A DNA stretch of 64,000 nt. Source: Aromatoleum petrolei. Lineage in GTDB: Bacteria; Pseudomonadota; Gammaproteobacteria; Burkholderiales; Rhodocyclaceae. Positions 9,300 through 18,056 of this stretch are shown here, piece by piece (within the stretch, counting starts at the first letter, position 1; each line of letters opens with the position of its first letter). Under the pieces are notes generated by a model that saw nothing but the letters and a program-made list of their open reading frames with translations, was not told the origin of the DNA and did no database searches. The stretch spans positions 4,410,501 to 4,474,500 of the forward strand of contig NZ_CP059560.1 of the NCBI RefSeq assembly GCF_017894385.1, written 5' to 3'. The position numbers and the translations under genes were made by a program.

Positions 9300-9791
9300 G
9301 CTTCAAATCCGGGCGGCTTCGGTTGTGCCAGGTGATTTTTCCGGGCTGTCGAGGGGGCGGTGCGACGCGCCGGGCCAATGAGCGGTGCGCGGCAGGACAG
9401 GGGCTGATCCTAAGGTACCGACGGGCGGGCGATAAGACCCCCGCAAAGAATCAGCTTGTCGCGCGTAGGGAGACAATGCTGCGACGCGTCGGATGATCGA
9501 ATGCGGCCCGCGACCGTGTTGCGGGGATGCCGTCCACGGCTCAGTCGGACGGAGGAGGGAAAGCCGCTGCGGTGGCGGATTGCACGGCACGTTGCACTGA
9601 TGACCGTGACTGGCTACCCCAGCGTGCGCTTTCGTGGGGCCGGGGCGATCTGCCTGGATCAACGATCACAACGTGATTGATTGTAGATGTGAAAGCAACA
9701 CCGATGTTCGGGAGATGTGACTTATCAACTCGGTTTCATGTACCTAAGATGAGAACCAGGGTACGAGGCCGCGACGGCAAAGGAGGGCCAC
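9300..9791. other. About 490 bp without a convincing gene
   Basis: The stretch upstream of the hexapeptide-repeat gene holds no open frame with recognisable protein character. A small perfect inverted repeat, ATCAC-AAC-GTGAT, lies near 9664-9676 in a locally AT-richer patch, which could be part of a promoter. Nothing else could be identified. Confidence 0.4.
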
Positions 9792-10049
9792 ATGGCGAGC
9801 AGACCATTTGGGATGGCCGGTGAAGTTTCTGGCGAGGCGAAGTCGCGTGTGGCCGCCAATGAGGCCGAGAGGGAGAAGGATATTGCCCTTGCGGCGGGCG
9901 GTCGTTGCGTCGAACGGCATGGAGCGCTGCTCGAAGCGCGTTGCGATCCGAATCCTGACCGGAGCGATACCTCCGACCCTGTCGACACGCGCGCCGCCCT
10001 GCTGAAACCCCGACCCGATGTATGGGTGAAGCGCCCGGCGACGGTGTAA
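9792..10049 (+). CDS. Doubtful small ORF with a strong ribosome binding site
   Basis: This 85-codon frame starts at an ATG 6-7 bases after AAAGGAGGG (9779-9787), one of the best Shine-Dalgarno sequences in the window. The product is hydrophilic, rich in Ala, Arg and Glu, and has no recognisable domain, signal or membrane helix. Opposite-strand frames are also open here, as is common in high-GC DNA. The ribosome binding site is the only positive evidence. It may be a short orphan gene or the start of a decayed one. Confidence 0.25.
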   Translation: MASRPFGMAGEVSGEAKSRVAANEAEREKDIALAAGGRCVERHGALLEARCDPNPDRSDTSDPVDTRAALLKPRPDVWVKRPATV

Positions 10050-10084
10050 TGCGATGAACGGTTGCGGAGTGAAGGAGAGAGGCG

Positions 10085-10297
10085 ATGAGACAGCTGGATC
10101 CGGACCCCGTGCCCGAGGATGACGACCGCGTCATTCTGGTGGCGGTGAGACCGAGCGCGCGATTTCACCGGCTCGGGGGCATCGCCAGTCTCCTGGTGCT
10201 GTACCCCGCCCACGACTCGCTAGAGCAGCACGTCGTCAAGCCGGTCGAGGCGGGGAGTCATCCGATTGTTGGCGGCAGGGGCGATGAGGCTGCATGA
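10085..10297 (+). CDS. Doubtful small ORF with a ribosome binding site
   Basis: A 70-codon frame starting at an ATG preceded by GAAGGAGAGAGG (10070-10081). It begins MRQLDPDPVPEDDDRVILVAV, acidic and then hydrophobic, which looks more like a protein start than a random frame. No family is recognised. It follows the 9792-10049 frame by 35 bases, so the two could be one small transcription unit. Confidence 0.25.
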   Translation: MRQLDPDPVPEDDDRVILVAVRPSARFHRLGGIASLLVLYPAHDSLEQHVVKPVEAGSHPIVGGRGDEAA

Positions 10298-10395
10298 GGT
10301 CGGGGTGGCGCGAAGCATCCGGCGGGCGATCTCTGCGGGCGGTATGGATGTGATCGACTGGCGGTGCGATCGATTGACCTGTGCTTGCCGCTCGC

Positions 10396-10827
10396 TCAGC
10401 CCGGCCGGTCCAGCTTTGTCGACAGCAGGATCGTCGAAAACGTATCCACCACGCCCCTGATCGCCCGCACGCGGTCGATCACTGAATCCAGTTCGTGCGT
10501 GGTCTCCGTTTCCAGCATGCCGCACAGGTCGTAGCGGCCGCTGATCGAGTAGAGCTTGGTGATCTCGTGGCGCTTGCGCAGCGCCCGCACGACATCCGGC
10601 TCGTTCTTCGATTCGATCGAGATCAGCACCATCGCCTGGATCGAACGCGTCGATTGTGGCTTCGTCACGCTGACGGTGTAGCCGCTGATCGTTCCTGAAT
10701 CCTCCAGCGCCTTGAGGCGCAACTGCACCGTGCTGCGGGCGCAGCCGAGCGCCTGCGCGATCTTCACGACGGGCAGGCGGGCATTCACTTTCAGCAGCTC
10801 GATGAGCTGGCGGTCGAGTTCGTCCAT
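10396..10827 (-). CDS. Lrp/AsnC-family transcriptional regulator
   Basis: A 143-residue protein with the AsnC-type DNA-binding domain at residues 1-55 (MDELDRQLIELLKVNARLPV, then CARSTVQLRLKALEDSGTI) and the RAM ligand-binding domain at about 65-140. Length and order are typical of amino-acid-responsive feast/famine regulators. It is divergent from the lysine degradation operon, with 167 bp between the start codons, so it very probably controls that operon in response to lysine or a pathway intermediate. The direction of control cannot be read from sequence. Confidence 0.9.
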   Translation of the reverse strand: MDELDRQLIELLKVNARLPVVKIAQALGCARSTVQLRLKALEDSGTISGYTVSVTKPQSTRSIQAMVLISIESKNEPDVVRALRKRHEITKLYSISGRYDLCGMLETETTHELDSVIDRVRAIRGVVDTFSTILLSTKLDRPG

Positions 10828-10994
10828 GGATTTTGCAGGGTAGACGTCAGATTGTCCGAATGTCGGTCATTTTGACTGATTGGCAGGCATATTCAAAGTC
10901 ACTTTGCCTGTTCAGGCCGGCGCGGCCCGTCCCTAAACTCGTCTTCGTCAGGCCCCTGCGGCCATTCATAACGACGAACAAAAGGGACAGGAAA
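10828..10994. promoter_or_regulatory. Divergent control region between the Lrp-type gene and kamA
   Basis: This 167-bp spacer is locally AT-richer than its surroundings (around 10850-10905) and must hold both promoters and any operators of the adjacent Lrp/AsnC protein. No single box was distinct enough to name. The frame of kamA is open into it, but the kamA start at 10995 agrees with the length of the family. Confidence 0.5.
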
Positions 10995-12176
10995 ATGCTG
11001 CAGAAAGTCGTGATCTCCCCCCGCCAGCTGCTGACGCGCGCCGAATTGGAAGCCTACGATCCGGCTTCCGAATCCTGGCAGAAGCAGTTCGCCCGCCGCT
11101 ACATCCGGCACTCGGAACTGAAGGACATCCTCGACAACATGGAGGACGTGAACGGCACCGTGTACGAGAAGTTCGCGGTGTCGATCACGCCCTACATGGC
11201 GAAGCTCATGGATCCGCACGATCCGAACTGTCCGATCCGGCTGCAATACCTGCCCTCGCGCCACGAGGAGCAGAAAGCCGGCTTCGAGACGATGCTCGAC
11301 GAACTGGGCGAGGAGGGCGACACCGTCCCCGGTACCAGCGTCGTCCATCGCTATCCGCGCCGCGTGCTCTTCCTCGTGTCGAACACCTGCGCGACGCTGT
11401 GCCGCTTCTGCACGCGCAAACGCATGGTGTCGCAGCCGACCGGCTCGGTGCACAAGGACGAGATCGAGCGCTCGATCGACTACATCGCGAGCAACAAGGA
11501 CATCGACGACGTGCTGCTGTCGGGCGGCGATCCGCTGACCTTCGATGACGAGCGCCTCGACTACATCCTCGGCGCGATCCGTGAGCGCGCGCCGCACGTG
11601 CGCTTCCTGCGCATCGGTTCGCGCATGGTGGTGCAGCTGCCGACCCGCGTGACGCCCGAGCTGTGCGCGATCCTCGAGAAGCATCGCGTGCAGATGGTGA
11701 ACATCCACATCAATCACCCGAAAGAGATCACGCCGCTCTTGCGTGAGCGCGTCAAGCTGATCCAGAAGGCCGGCATCATGATGGGCCTGCAGACGGTGTG
11801 CCTGAAGGGCGTGAACGACGACGTCGCGGTGCTCCGCGAGCTCTTCATGCAGGCGATCGAAATGGGTGTGCGGCCGTACTACGTCTACTCGACCGACATG
11901 GTCGAGGGCGCGCACCACTTCATCGTGCCCTACCACCGCATGCTGGAGCTGTACGAAGGCATCCGCGGCTGGATCAGCGGGCCGGCGGTGCCGACCTTCG
12001 TCGTCGATGGCCTGGGCGGTCTCGGCAAGCTGCCGATCATCCCGACCTATGTGACCGAGGAGATCCGCCGAGACGGCCAGGGGACGACGATCAAGTGCCG
12101 CAACTACAAGGGCGATACCGTGGAGATGCCAGGCCTCGGTCTCGATTTCCGCGTCCCGTCGCAGAGCCGCGCGTAA
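10995..12176 (+). CDS. kamA: L-lysine 2,3-aminomutase
   Basis: A 393-residue radical SAM enzyme that converts L-lysine to L-beta-lysine with PLP as second cofactor. The [4Fe-4S]/SAM triad is seen as C-ATL-C-RF-C (CATLCRFCTRKR), followed by the SAM-binding VLLSGGDPLTF. A C-terminal segment, PTFVVDGLGGLGKLPI, resembles the zinc/dimer region of the family. Neighbours for the next steps of lysine fermentation favour true KamA over the EF-P modifying EpmB, which lacks this context. The ATG at 10995 lies downstream of GGACAGGA. Confidence 0.95.
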   Translation: MLQKVVISPRQLLTRAELEAYDPASESWQKQFARRYIRHSELKDILDNMEDVNGTVYEKFAVSITPYMAKLMDPHDPNCPIRLQYLPSRHEEQKAGFETMLDELGEEGDTVPGTSVVHRYPRRVLFLVSNTCATLCRFCTRKRMVSQPTGSVHKDEIERSIDYIASNKDIDDVLLSGGDPLTFDDERLDYILGAIRERAPHVRFLRIGSRMVVQLPTRVTPELCAILEKHRVQMVNIHINHPKEITPLLRERVKLIQKAGIMMGLQTVCLKGVNDDVAVLRELFMQAIEMGVRPYYVYSTDMVEGAHHFIVPYHRMLELYEGIRGWISGPAVPTFVVDGLGGLGKLPIIPTYVTEEIRRDGQGTTIKCRNYKGDTVEMPGLGLDFRVPSQSRA

Positions 12177-12185
12177 GGGGGCGAC

Positions 12186-13223
12186 ATGAAGCATGGTTCC
12201 CCCTACGGCACGCACCGCGTCGTCGAGCCGCAAGGCGTCCTGCCGCAGGGCGCCTGGAAGATCGACAACGCGATGGAGATCTGCGACAACGAGATCCTGA
12301 TCGACGTCGCGGCTCTCAACATCGATGCCGCGAGCTTCACGCAGATCAAGACCGAGGCCGGTGGCGACACGGGCCGCATCGCGTCCATCGTGCGCGACAT
12401 CGTTGGCCAGCGTGGCAAGCTGCACAACCCGGTGACAGGCTCGGGCGGCATGCTGATCGGCCGCGTCGCGGAGATCGGGCCGAAGCTCGCCGGCAAAGTT
12501 GACCTGAAGGTCGGCGACAGGCTCGCCACGCTGGTGTCGCTGTCGCTCACGCCGCTGCGCATCGACGCGGTCCGCGCCGTGCACGCCGACAAGGACCAGA
12601 TCGAGATCGACGGCCAGGCGATCCTGTTCGAGACGGGCCTGTACGCGAAGCTGCCGGACGACATCCCGGAGAAGGTCGCGCTCGCGATCCTGGACGTGGC
12701 CGGTGCGCCGGCGCAGACCGCGCGCCTCGTGCGTCCGGGCGACACGGTCGTGGTCGTCGGCGGTGGCGGCAAGTCCGGCACGCTGTGCACCTACGAGGCG
12801 AAGAAGCGTGTCGGCCCGGCGGGGCGAGTGATCGGTGTGTCGCCCTTCGACAAGGACTGCCGCCGGATGAGCGAGCTCGGCTGGGTCGATCACGCGCTGC
12901 GGGCGGATGCGACCGATGCCGTGTCGATGATGGAAGCGGTGTCGGAAATTACCGGCGGGCGCATGGCCGACGTCGTGATCAACTGCGTGAACATCCCGAA
13001 CACCGAGATGGGCAGCATCCTCGCGACGCGCGACGGCGGGAAGATCTACTTCTTCTCGATGGCAACGAGTTTCACGGCCGCCGCGCTCGGCGCCGAAGGC
13101 GTCGGCAAGGACATCGAGATGATCATCGGCAACGGCTACGCGAAGGGCCACGCGGTGTTCGCGCTGGAACTGCTGCGCGAGAGCCCGGCGCTGCGGCATC
13201 TCTTCGAGACGCTGTATGTCTGA
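12186..13223 (+). CDS. kdd: L-erythro-3,5-diaminohexanoate dehydrogenase
   Basis: A 345-residue NAD-dependent dehydrogenase that oxidatively deaminates 3,5-diaminohexanoate to 5-amino-3-oxohexanoate in lysine fermentation. The dinucleotide-binding loop is VVVVGGGGKSG near residues 182-192, within a Zn-free alcohol-dehydrogenase-like fold. Identification rests on overall resemblance to Kdd (start GSPYGTHRVVEPQGVLPQ) and on position between kamA and kamDE. Its last 8 bases overlap the next gene. Confidence 0.93.
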   Translation: MKHGSPYGTHRVVEPQGVLPQGAWKIDNAMEICDNEILIDVAALNIDAASFTQIKTEAGGDTGRIASIVRDIVGQRGKLHNPVTGSGGMLIGRVAEIGPKLAGKVDLKVGDRLATLVSLSLTPLRIDAVRAVHADKDQIEIDGQAILFETGLYAKLPDDIPEKVALAILDVAGAPAQTARLVRPGDTVVVVGGGGKSGTLCTYEAKKRVGPAGRVIGVSPFDKDCRRMSELGWVDHALRADATDAVSMMEAVSEITGGRMADVVINCVNIPNTEMGSILATRDGGKIYFFSMATSFTAAALGAEGVGKDIEMIIGNGYAKGHAVFALELLRESPALRHLFETLYV

Positions 13224-14289
13224 GGCTGCCGCCATGACCGGGAGCGCGCTGTGGCGCGAGATCCGCGCAGCCGGCATGACGACGCTGGCGGTGATGGGGA
13301 TGACAAAGAACACCGGCAAGACGGTGTGCCTGAATCATCTCCTCGCCCAGGCGCACGCTCACGGCGCGACGGTCGGCATCACGTCGATCGGACGCGACGG
13401 CGAGGACCGCGACCAGGTGTTCTCGATCCCGAAGCCGCCGGTGCTCGTATGGCCCGGCAGCCTCGTCGCGACCGCACGCGACACGCTGCTGCGCGCGAAG
13501 GTGCGCTGGAAGCAGATCGGCGCGACCGGCATCGACAGCCCCATGGGCGAGATCCTGATCGTGCGTGCGCTCGACCACGGCGAGATGGAGATCGCCGGCG
13601 CGTCGCGCAGCTCCGACCAGCAGAAGGTGATCGCGATCCTGAAGGGCTGCGGCTGCGCGCTGGTGCTGCTCGACGGCGCGCTCGGGCGCAGCCATCACGC
13701 GTCGCCCGCGATTGCGGATGGTGTCGTGCTCGCGACCGGGGCGGCGATCGGTGGCGGCATCGCCGACGTGATCCGCAAGACGCGCGACCGGCTGGCGATC
13801 CTCGGCATTCCGGCTGCGGACGAAGTGCTCTCGGCGCGCTGCGAGCGCGTGTTTGCGCACGGCGGCATCGGCGCGTGGAACGGCGCAGGTGAGTCCGTGT
13901 TCGACGCGCGCATCCCGACGCTCAACGCCGCGCCGACGCTGTTAGGCCTGCCCGATCCCGCGACGATCGCCGTCAGCGGAGCGGTCGGCCGGGCACTTTG
14001 GCATGCGCTGAAGACGCTCGCCGCGCGCCATCCGGGCCTCACCGTCGTCGTTGCCGACGGCACCAAGCTTTTCGTGGATGCGAACGACGTCGCGGGCTTC
14101 ACCGCGATGGGCGCGCACCTCGCGGCTTTCAGATGCATTCGCATCGCCGGCATCACCCTCAACCCGTTTTCGCCGCTCGGCGGCAGCTTCGACGCCGGGG
14201 ACTTCCTCGACGCGGCACGCCGGGCCTTCCCCCATCACGTCGTCGCCGACGTGATGCGCGAGGAACAACCCGAAGGAGTTCTTGAATGA
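13216..14289 (+). CDS. P-loop protein of the lysine aminomutase operon
   Basis: A 357-residue protein of unproven role, found in the same position in lysine-fermentation clusters. Residues 20-40 contain a Walker-A-like loop (MTKNTGKTVCLNHLL), and LVLLDGALGR near residue 150 may be the Walker B strand, so it is probably an ATP- or GTP-binding protein of the MobB/SIMIBI type. No membrane segment is seen. Because it is translationally coupled to kamD (ATGA overlap at 14286-14289), a role in cofactor handling, folding or reactivation of the adenosylcobalamin enzyme KamDE is an attractive inference, but it is not shown by the sequence. Confidence 0.7.
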   Translation: MSEAAAMTGSALWREIRAAGMTTLAVMGMTKNTGKTVCLNHLLAQAHAHGATVGITSIGRDGEDRDQVFSIPKPPVLVWPGSLVATARDTLLRAKVRWKQIGATGIDSPMGEILIVRALDHGEMEIAGASRSSDQQKVIAILKGCGCALVLLDGALGRSHHASPAIADGVVLATGAAIGGGIADVIRKTRDRLAILGIPAADEVLSARCERVFAHGGIGAWNGAGESVFDARIPTLNAAPTLLGLPDPATIAVSGAVGRALWHALKTLAARHPGLTVVVADGTKLFVDANDVAGFTAMGAHLAAFRCIRIAGITLNPFSPLGGSFDAGDFLDAARRAFPHHVVADVMREEQPEGVLE

Positions 14290-15842
14290 CCCGACTCAAT
14301 CTCGACCAGGGCCAGATCGACCGCGCGCGCGAGTCGGCGCGCCGTATCGCGCACCGCGTGTTCGACGACATGAGCCAGTACACGACGACCACGGTCGAAC
14401 GCGCGACGCTGCGCCTGATGGGCGTCGATGGCGTGGACCAAGCGAACGATGGTCAGATCCCGCTGCCGAACCGCCTCGTCGCGCACCTGCAGGAGCGAAA
14501 TCTCCTGCCGCACGGCGCCGCGGCCGTCGTCGCCGGGGCGATGGACGAGCATGGCCTCAGCGCGCAGCAGGTTGCCGAGGCCGTCGCCGCCGGCAAGCTC
14601 GTGCTTACCGCGCCGAAGCACGACAAGGCCGCCCGTAAATCCGCCGAAGCGATCGCCGCGAAGATGTGTGATCACATCGCCGCCCAGCGCGCGCTGCGTG
14701 CGCAGCAGATTGACAGGGTCGGCGAGGCGCGCACGCCCTGGCTCTACCTGATCGTCGCCACCGGCAACATCTTTGAAGACATCGTCCAGGCGCGCGCCGC
14801 CGCGGAGCAGGGCGCCGACATCGTCGCGGTGATCCGCTCGACCGGCCAGAGCCTGCTCGACTACGTGCCCTATGGCGCGACCACCGAGGGCTTCGGCGGC
14901 ACCTACGCCACGCAGGAGAACTTCCGCCTGATGCGCGCCGCGCTCGACGAGGTCGGCGCCAAGGTCGGCCGCTACATCCGCCTGACGAACTACTGCTCGG
15001 GCCTGTGCATGCCCGAGATCGCGGCGATGGGCGCGATGGAGCGTCTCGACATGATGCTCAACGACTCGATGTACGGAATCATCTTCCGCGACATCAACAT
15101 GAAGCGCACCTTCATCGACCAGTTCTTCTCGCGCATGGTCAATGCCTACGCCGGCATCATCATCAACACCGGCGAGGACAACTACCTGACCACCGCCGAC
15201 GCCTATGATGCCGCGCACACGGTGCTCGCGTCCCAGCTCATCAACGAGCAGTTCGCGTTCATCTCGGGCCTGAAGCCGGACCAGATGGGCCTCGGCCACG
15301 CCTTCGAGATCAACCCGGACCTCGAGAACGGCTTCCTGTGGGAAGTCGCCCACGCCCAGCTCGTGCGCCAGGTCTTCCCGGAAGCGTGTCTTAAGTACAT
15401 GCCGCCGACGAAGCACATGACCGGAAACGTGTTCAAGGGCCACATCCAGGACGCGCTGTTCAACGTCGTCAGCACGCTCACCGGCCAGAACATCCACCTC
15501 CTCGGGATGATGACCGAGGCGATCCACACCCCCTTCATCCAGGACCGCTTCCTCGCGATCCAGAACGCGAAGTACGTGTTCGGCACGATGCGCGATCTCC
15601 ACGACGAGGTCGAATTCAGGGCCGGCGGGCGGATCGAGTCCCGCGCTCAGGAAGTGCTCGTCGAGACCGTGGGGATACTGGCCGAGATCGAGAAGATCGG
15701 TCTGCCGGCGGCGATCGGCCGCGGCACCTTCGCCGACATCTCGCGCACGATGGATGGCGGCAAGGGCCTCGATGGCGTGATCGCGAAATCCGCCGATTAC
15801 TACAACCCCTTCCCGGACCTGATGCTTGCGGGAGCCAATTGA
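14286..15842 (+). CDS. kamD: Lysine 5,6-aminomutase alpha subunit
   Basis: A 518-residue protein, the TIM-barrel subunit of the adenosylcobalamin- and PLP-dependent aminomutase acting on L-beta-lysine (and D-lysine). The length equals that of known alpha subunits, and conserved stretches such as RLTNYCSGLCMPEIAAMGAMER and GMMTEAIHTPFIQDR are seen. It starts inside the upstream stop (ATGA) and the beta subunit starts immediately after it. Confidence 0.95.
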   Translation: MTRLNLDQGQIDRARESARRIAHRVFDDMSQYTTTTVERATLRLMGVDGVDQANDGQIPLPNRLVAHLQERNLLPHGAAAVVAGAMDEHGLSAQQVAEAVAAGKLVLTAPKHDKAARKSAEAIAAKMCDHIAAQRALRAQQIDRVGEARTPWLYLIVATGNIFEDIVQARAAAEQGADIVAVIRSTGQSLLDYVPYGATTEGFGGTYATQENFRLMRAALDEVGAKVGRYIRLTNYCSGLCMPEIAAMGAMERLDMMLNDSMYGIIFRDINMKRTFIDQFFSRMVNAYAGIIINTGEDNYLTTADAYDAAHTVLASQLINEQFAFISGLKPDQMGLGHAFEINPDLENGFLWEVAHAQLVRQVFPEACLKYMPPTKHMTGNVFKGHIQDALFNVVSTLTGQNIHLLGMMTEAIHTPFIQDRFLAIQNAKYVFGTMRDLHDEVEFRAGGRIESRAQEVLVETVGILAEIEKIGLPAAIGRGTFADISRTMDGGKGLDGVIAKSADYYNPFPDLMLAGAN

Positions 15843-15843
15843 G

Positions 15844-16632
15844 ATGAGCGCCGACATGAGCAAATACCTCGCCGCGCACACCACTGAGCCGGTCGCTGAA
15901 AACTGGGTGAAACCCTACGGCGACACGATGAACGACGGCCGCGTGCAGCTTTCCTTCACGCTGCCGGTCGCCCTCGACGAGAACGCCAAGGAGGCCGCGC
16001 GCCAGCTCGCGCTGGAGATGGGGCTCGACGAGCCCGCCGTCGTGCACGCCGAGGACATGGGGCAGGGCTTCTCCTTCTACGTGCTGTACGGGCAGTGCAA
16101 GCACCGCGTCGACCTCTCGCGCATCAAGGTCGCCAAGCCTGAGTTCGAGACGCTGGACAAGGACGCGATTAACGCGCTGATCGCCGACAAGATGGGCCGC
16201 AAGATGGTCTTCCTCGGCGCCTGCATCGAGACCGACGCCCACACCGTGGGCATCGACGCGATCATGAACATGAAGGGCTACAACGGCCATAAGGGGCTGG
16301 AGAGCTATCACGAGGTGCGTGCGATCAACATGGGCGCGCAGGTCGACTCCGAGGAACTCGTCGCCCGTGCGATCGAGGAGCAGGCCGACGTGGTCCTCGT
16401 CTCCCAGGTCGTCACGCAGAAGAACATCCACCTCGACAACCTGACGCGCCTGTCGGATCTCCTCGAAGCCGAAGGGATCCGCGACCGCGTGATCCTCGTC
16501 GTCGGCGGTCCGCGCATCACGCACGAACTCGCGAAGGAGCTCGGCTACGACGCCGGCTTCGGCACCAAGTCCTACGCGGAGGACGTCGCGTCCTTCGCGA
16601 TCAACGAATGGATCAAGCGGCACGCCGCATAA
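15844..16632 (+). CDS. kamE: Lysine 5,6-aminomutase beta subunit
   Basis: A 262-residue subunit carrying the cobalamin-binding Rossmann domain: TDAHTVG is the DxHxxG base-off motif near residue 130, followed by VVLVSQVV and VVGGP typical of B12 domains. The N-terminal part forms the dimerisation/PLP-associated region. ATG 15844 follows the kamD stop by one base; ATG 15856 is a possible alternative, and a TTG at 15826 is less likely because it lacks a ribosome binding site. Confidence 0.94.
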   Translation: MSADMSKYLAAHTTEPVAENWVKPYGDTMNDGRVQLSFTLPVALDENAKEAARQLALEMGLDEPAVVHAEDMGQGFSFYVLYGQCKHRVDLSRIKVAKPEFETLDKDAINALIADKMGRKMVFLGACIETDAHTVGIDAIMNMKGYNGHKGLESYHEVRAINMGAQVDSEELVARAIEEQADVVLVSQVVTQKNIHLDNLTRLSDLLEAEGIRDRVILVVGGPRITHELAKELGYDAGFGTKSYAEDVASFAINEWIKRHAA

Positions 16633-16642
16633 GGGAGACAAC

Positions 16643-17044
16643 ATGAACAAGGAAATCACCAGCTTGATCCGCCTGCGGATCAGCGCCCACGACGCCCACT
16701 ACGCCGGCGACCTCGTCGACGGCGCCAAGATGCTGCAGCTCTTCGGCGACGTCGCAACCGAATTGCTGATCCGCAGCGACGGCGACGAGGGCCTCTTCGT
16801 CGCCTACGACAAGGTCGAGTTCCTCGCGCCCGTGCGCGCGGGCGATTTCATCGAGGCCACCGGCCGCATCGTCTCCATGGGCAAGACCTCGCGCAAGATG
16901 GAGTTCGAGGCGCGCAAGGTCATCGTGCCGTCCGGCGTCAATGGCCAGCCTTCGGCCTGCGACGTGCTGCCCGAACCCGTCGTCGTCTGCCGCGCGTCCG
17001 GCACCTGCGTCGTTCCCGCAGAGTGTCAGCGCAACGTGCGTTGA
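16643..17044 (+). CDS. kal: 3-aminobutyryl-CoA ammonia-lyase
   Basis: A 133-residue hot-dog fold protein of the Kal family, which removes ammonia from L-3-aminobutyryl-CoA to give crotonyl-CoA, the last dedicated step of lysine fermentation. Seen: [27 protein letters not shown] and [15 protein letters not shown], in line with the family. GGGAGA (16633-16638) precedes the ATG. It lies between kamE and kce, all in the same direction. Confidence 0.92.
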   Translation: MNKEITSLIRLRISAHDAHYAGDLVDGAKMLQLFGDVATELLIRSDGDEGLFVAYDKVEFLAPVRAGDFIEATGRIVSMGKTSRKMEFEARKVIVPSGVNGQPSACDVLPEPVVVCRASGTCVVPAECQRNVR

Positions 17045-17051
17045 GCGCGCC

Positions 17052-17867
17052 ATGGAAAAACTCATCATTACCGCGGCGCTCACCGGCGCCGAAGTCACGC
17101 GTGCGCAGCAGCCCGCGCTGCCGATCACGCCCGATGAGATCGCCCGCGCCGCAGCGGAGTGCGCGGCGGCGGGTGCCTCTATCGTCCATGTCCACGCCCG
17201 CTACCCGGACGGCACACCGACCCAGGACAAGGCGATCTACGCCGAGATCATCGAGAAGGTGCGGGCGCGCTGCGACGTGATCGTGCAGGTATCGACCGGC
17301 GGCGCCGTCGGCATGAGTGCCGCCGAACGCCTCGCTCCGGTCGAATTGCGGCCCGAGATGGCGACGCTGTCGATGGGCTCCGTGAATTTCGGCGACGACG
17401 TGTTCCTGAACCCGCCGTCCGAGATGGAGCACTTCCTCTGCACGATGAAGGAACTGCGCGTCAAACCGGAGTTCGAGATCTTCGACGCCGGCATGCTGCA
17501 CAGCCTGCAGCGCTGGCTGAAGAAGGGCGTTGTCGACGGGCCGGTGCACGTCGACTTCGTCCTCGGCGTGCCCGGCGCGATGGCCGGCACGCCCGAGTCG
17601 CTGATGTTCCTGCGCTCGCAGCTGCCGGCGGAGGCGACGTGGACAGTGGCCGGCATCGGCGCCGCCCAGCTGCCGCTCGCTGCGATGGCGATCGCGCTCG
17701 GCGGCCACGTGCGCGTCGGCTTCGAGGACAACATCTGGCATCGCAAGGGCGAGCTCGCGACGAGCAACGCCCAGCTCGTCGCGCGCATCGCGCGGATCGC
17801 GCGCGAGATGGAGCGGCCGGTCGCAACGCCGGCGCAGGCGCGGGAGATCCTGCGAATCCGGCCCTGA
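17052..17867 (+). CDS. kce: 3-keto-5-aminohexanoate cleavage enzyme
   Basis: A 271-residue BKACE-family (formerly DUF849) enzyme. It uses acetyl-CoA and 5-amino-3-oxohexanoate to form acetoacetate and 3-aminobutyryl-CoA. The metal-binding His-x-His is in SIVHVHARYPDG near residue 45, and the conserved VQVSTGGAVGMS follows. BKACE proteins act on many beta-keto acids, but the operon fixes the substrate here. No acetoacetate CoA-transferase or lysine permease follows in the window, so those steps must be encoded elsewhere. Confidence 0.93.
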   Translation: MEKLIITAALTGAEVTRAQQPALPITPDEIARAAAECAAAGASIVHVHARYPDGTPTQDKAIYAEIIEKVRARCDVIVQVSTGGAVGMSAAERLAPVELRPEMATLSMGSVNFGDDVFLNPPSEMEHFLCTMKELRVKPEFEIFDAGMLHSLQRWLKKGVVDGPVHVDFVLGVPGAMAGTPESLMFLRSQLPAEATWTVAGIGAAQLPLAAMAIALGGHVRVGFEDNIWHRKGELATSNAQLVARIARIAREMERPVATPAQAREILRIRP

Positions 17868-18056
17868 CCGGGGACCGACGCAAGTCTGTCGCGACCATGA
17901 CGAAACTGTCACCGAGCCGTCAGCCCGCGGTCGGCTAGCATCGACTATCCTGTCAGCGTGAACAGCTTTCCCGCGGCAGCGGAGCGCGACGGCGTCACCG
18001 AGCGCGGCCGACCCGGGACGCTTGCCGCGGCGCCGGCGGCGAGGCAGGGGGATGAA

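Noticed and set aside
9725..10213. 162-codon minus-strand frame in the gene-poor region
   Set aside because: Ser/Arg/Ala-rich without domain or ribosome binding site; the plus-strand frames there have better starts, though those too are uncertain.
10828..10994. Cobalamin riboswitch in front of the B12-dependent lysine operon
   Set aside because: The 167-bp spacer is too short for the full fold together with a promoter and lacks a recognisable B12 box.
10899..13319. 806-codon antisense frame across kamA and kdd
   Set aside because: The translation is a low-complexity Arg/His/Asp mixture and mirrors the third-position G/C bias of two well-identified genes.
13354..13374. Local repeats of GCG-type triplets in several genes, considered as possible direct repeats
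   Set aside because: They reflect codon bias of Ala/Arg-rich segments, not repeated elements; no unit recurs outside coding sequence.
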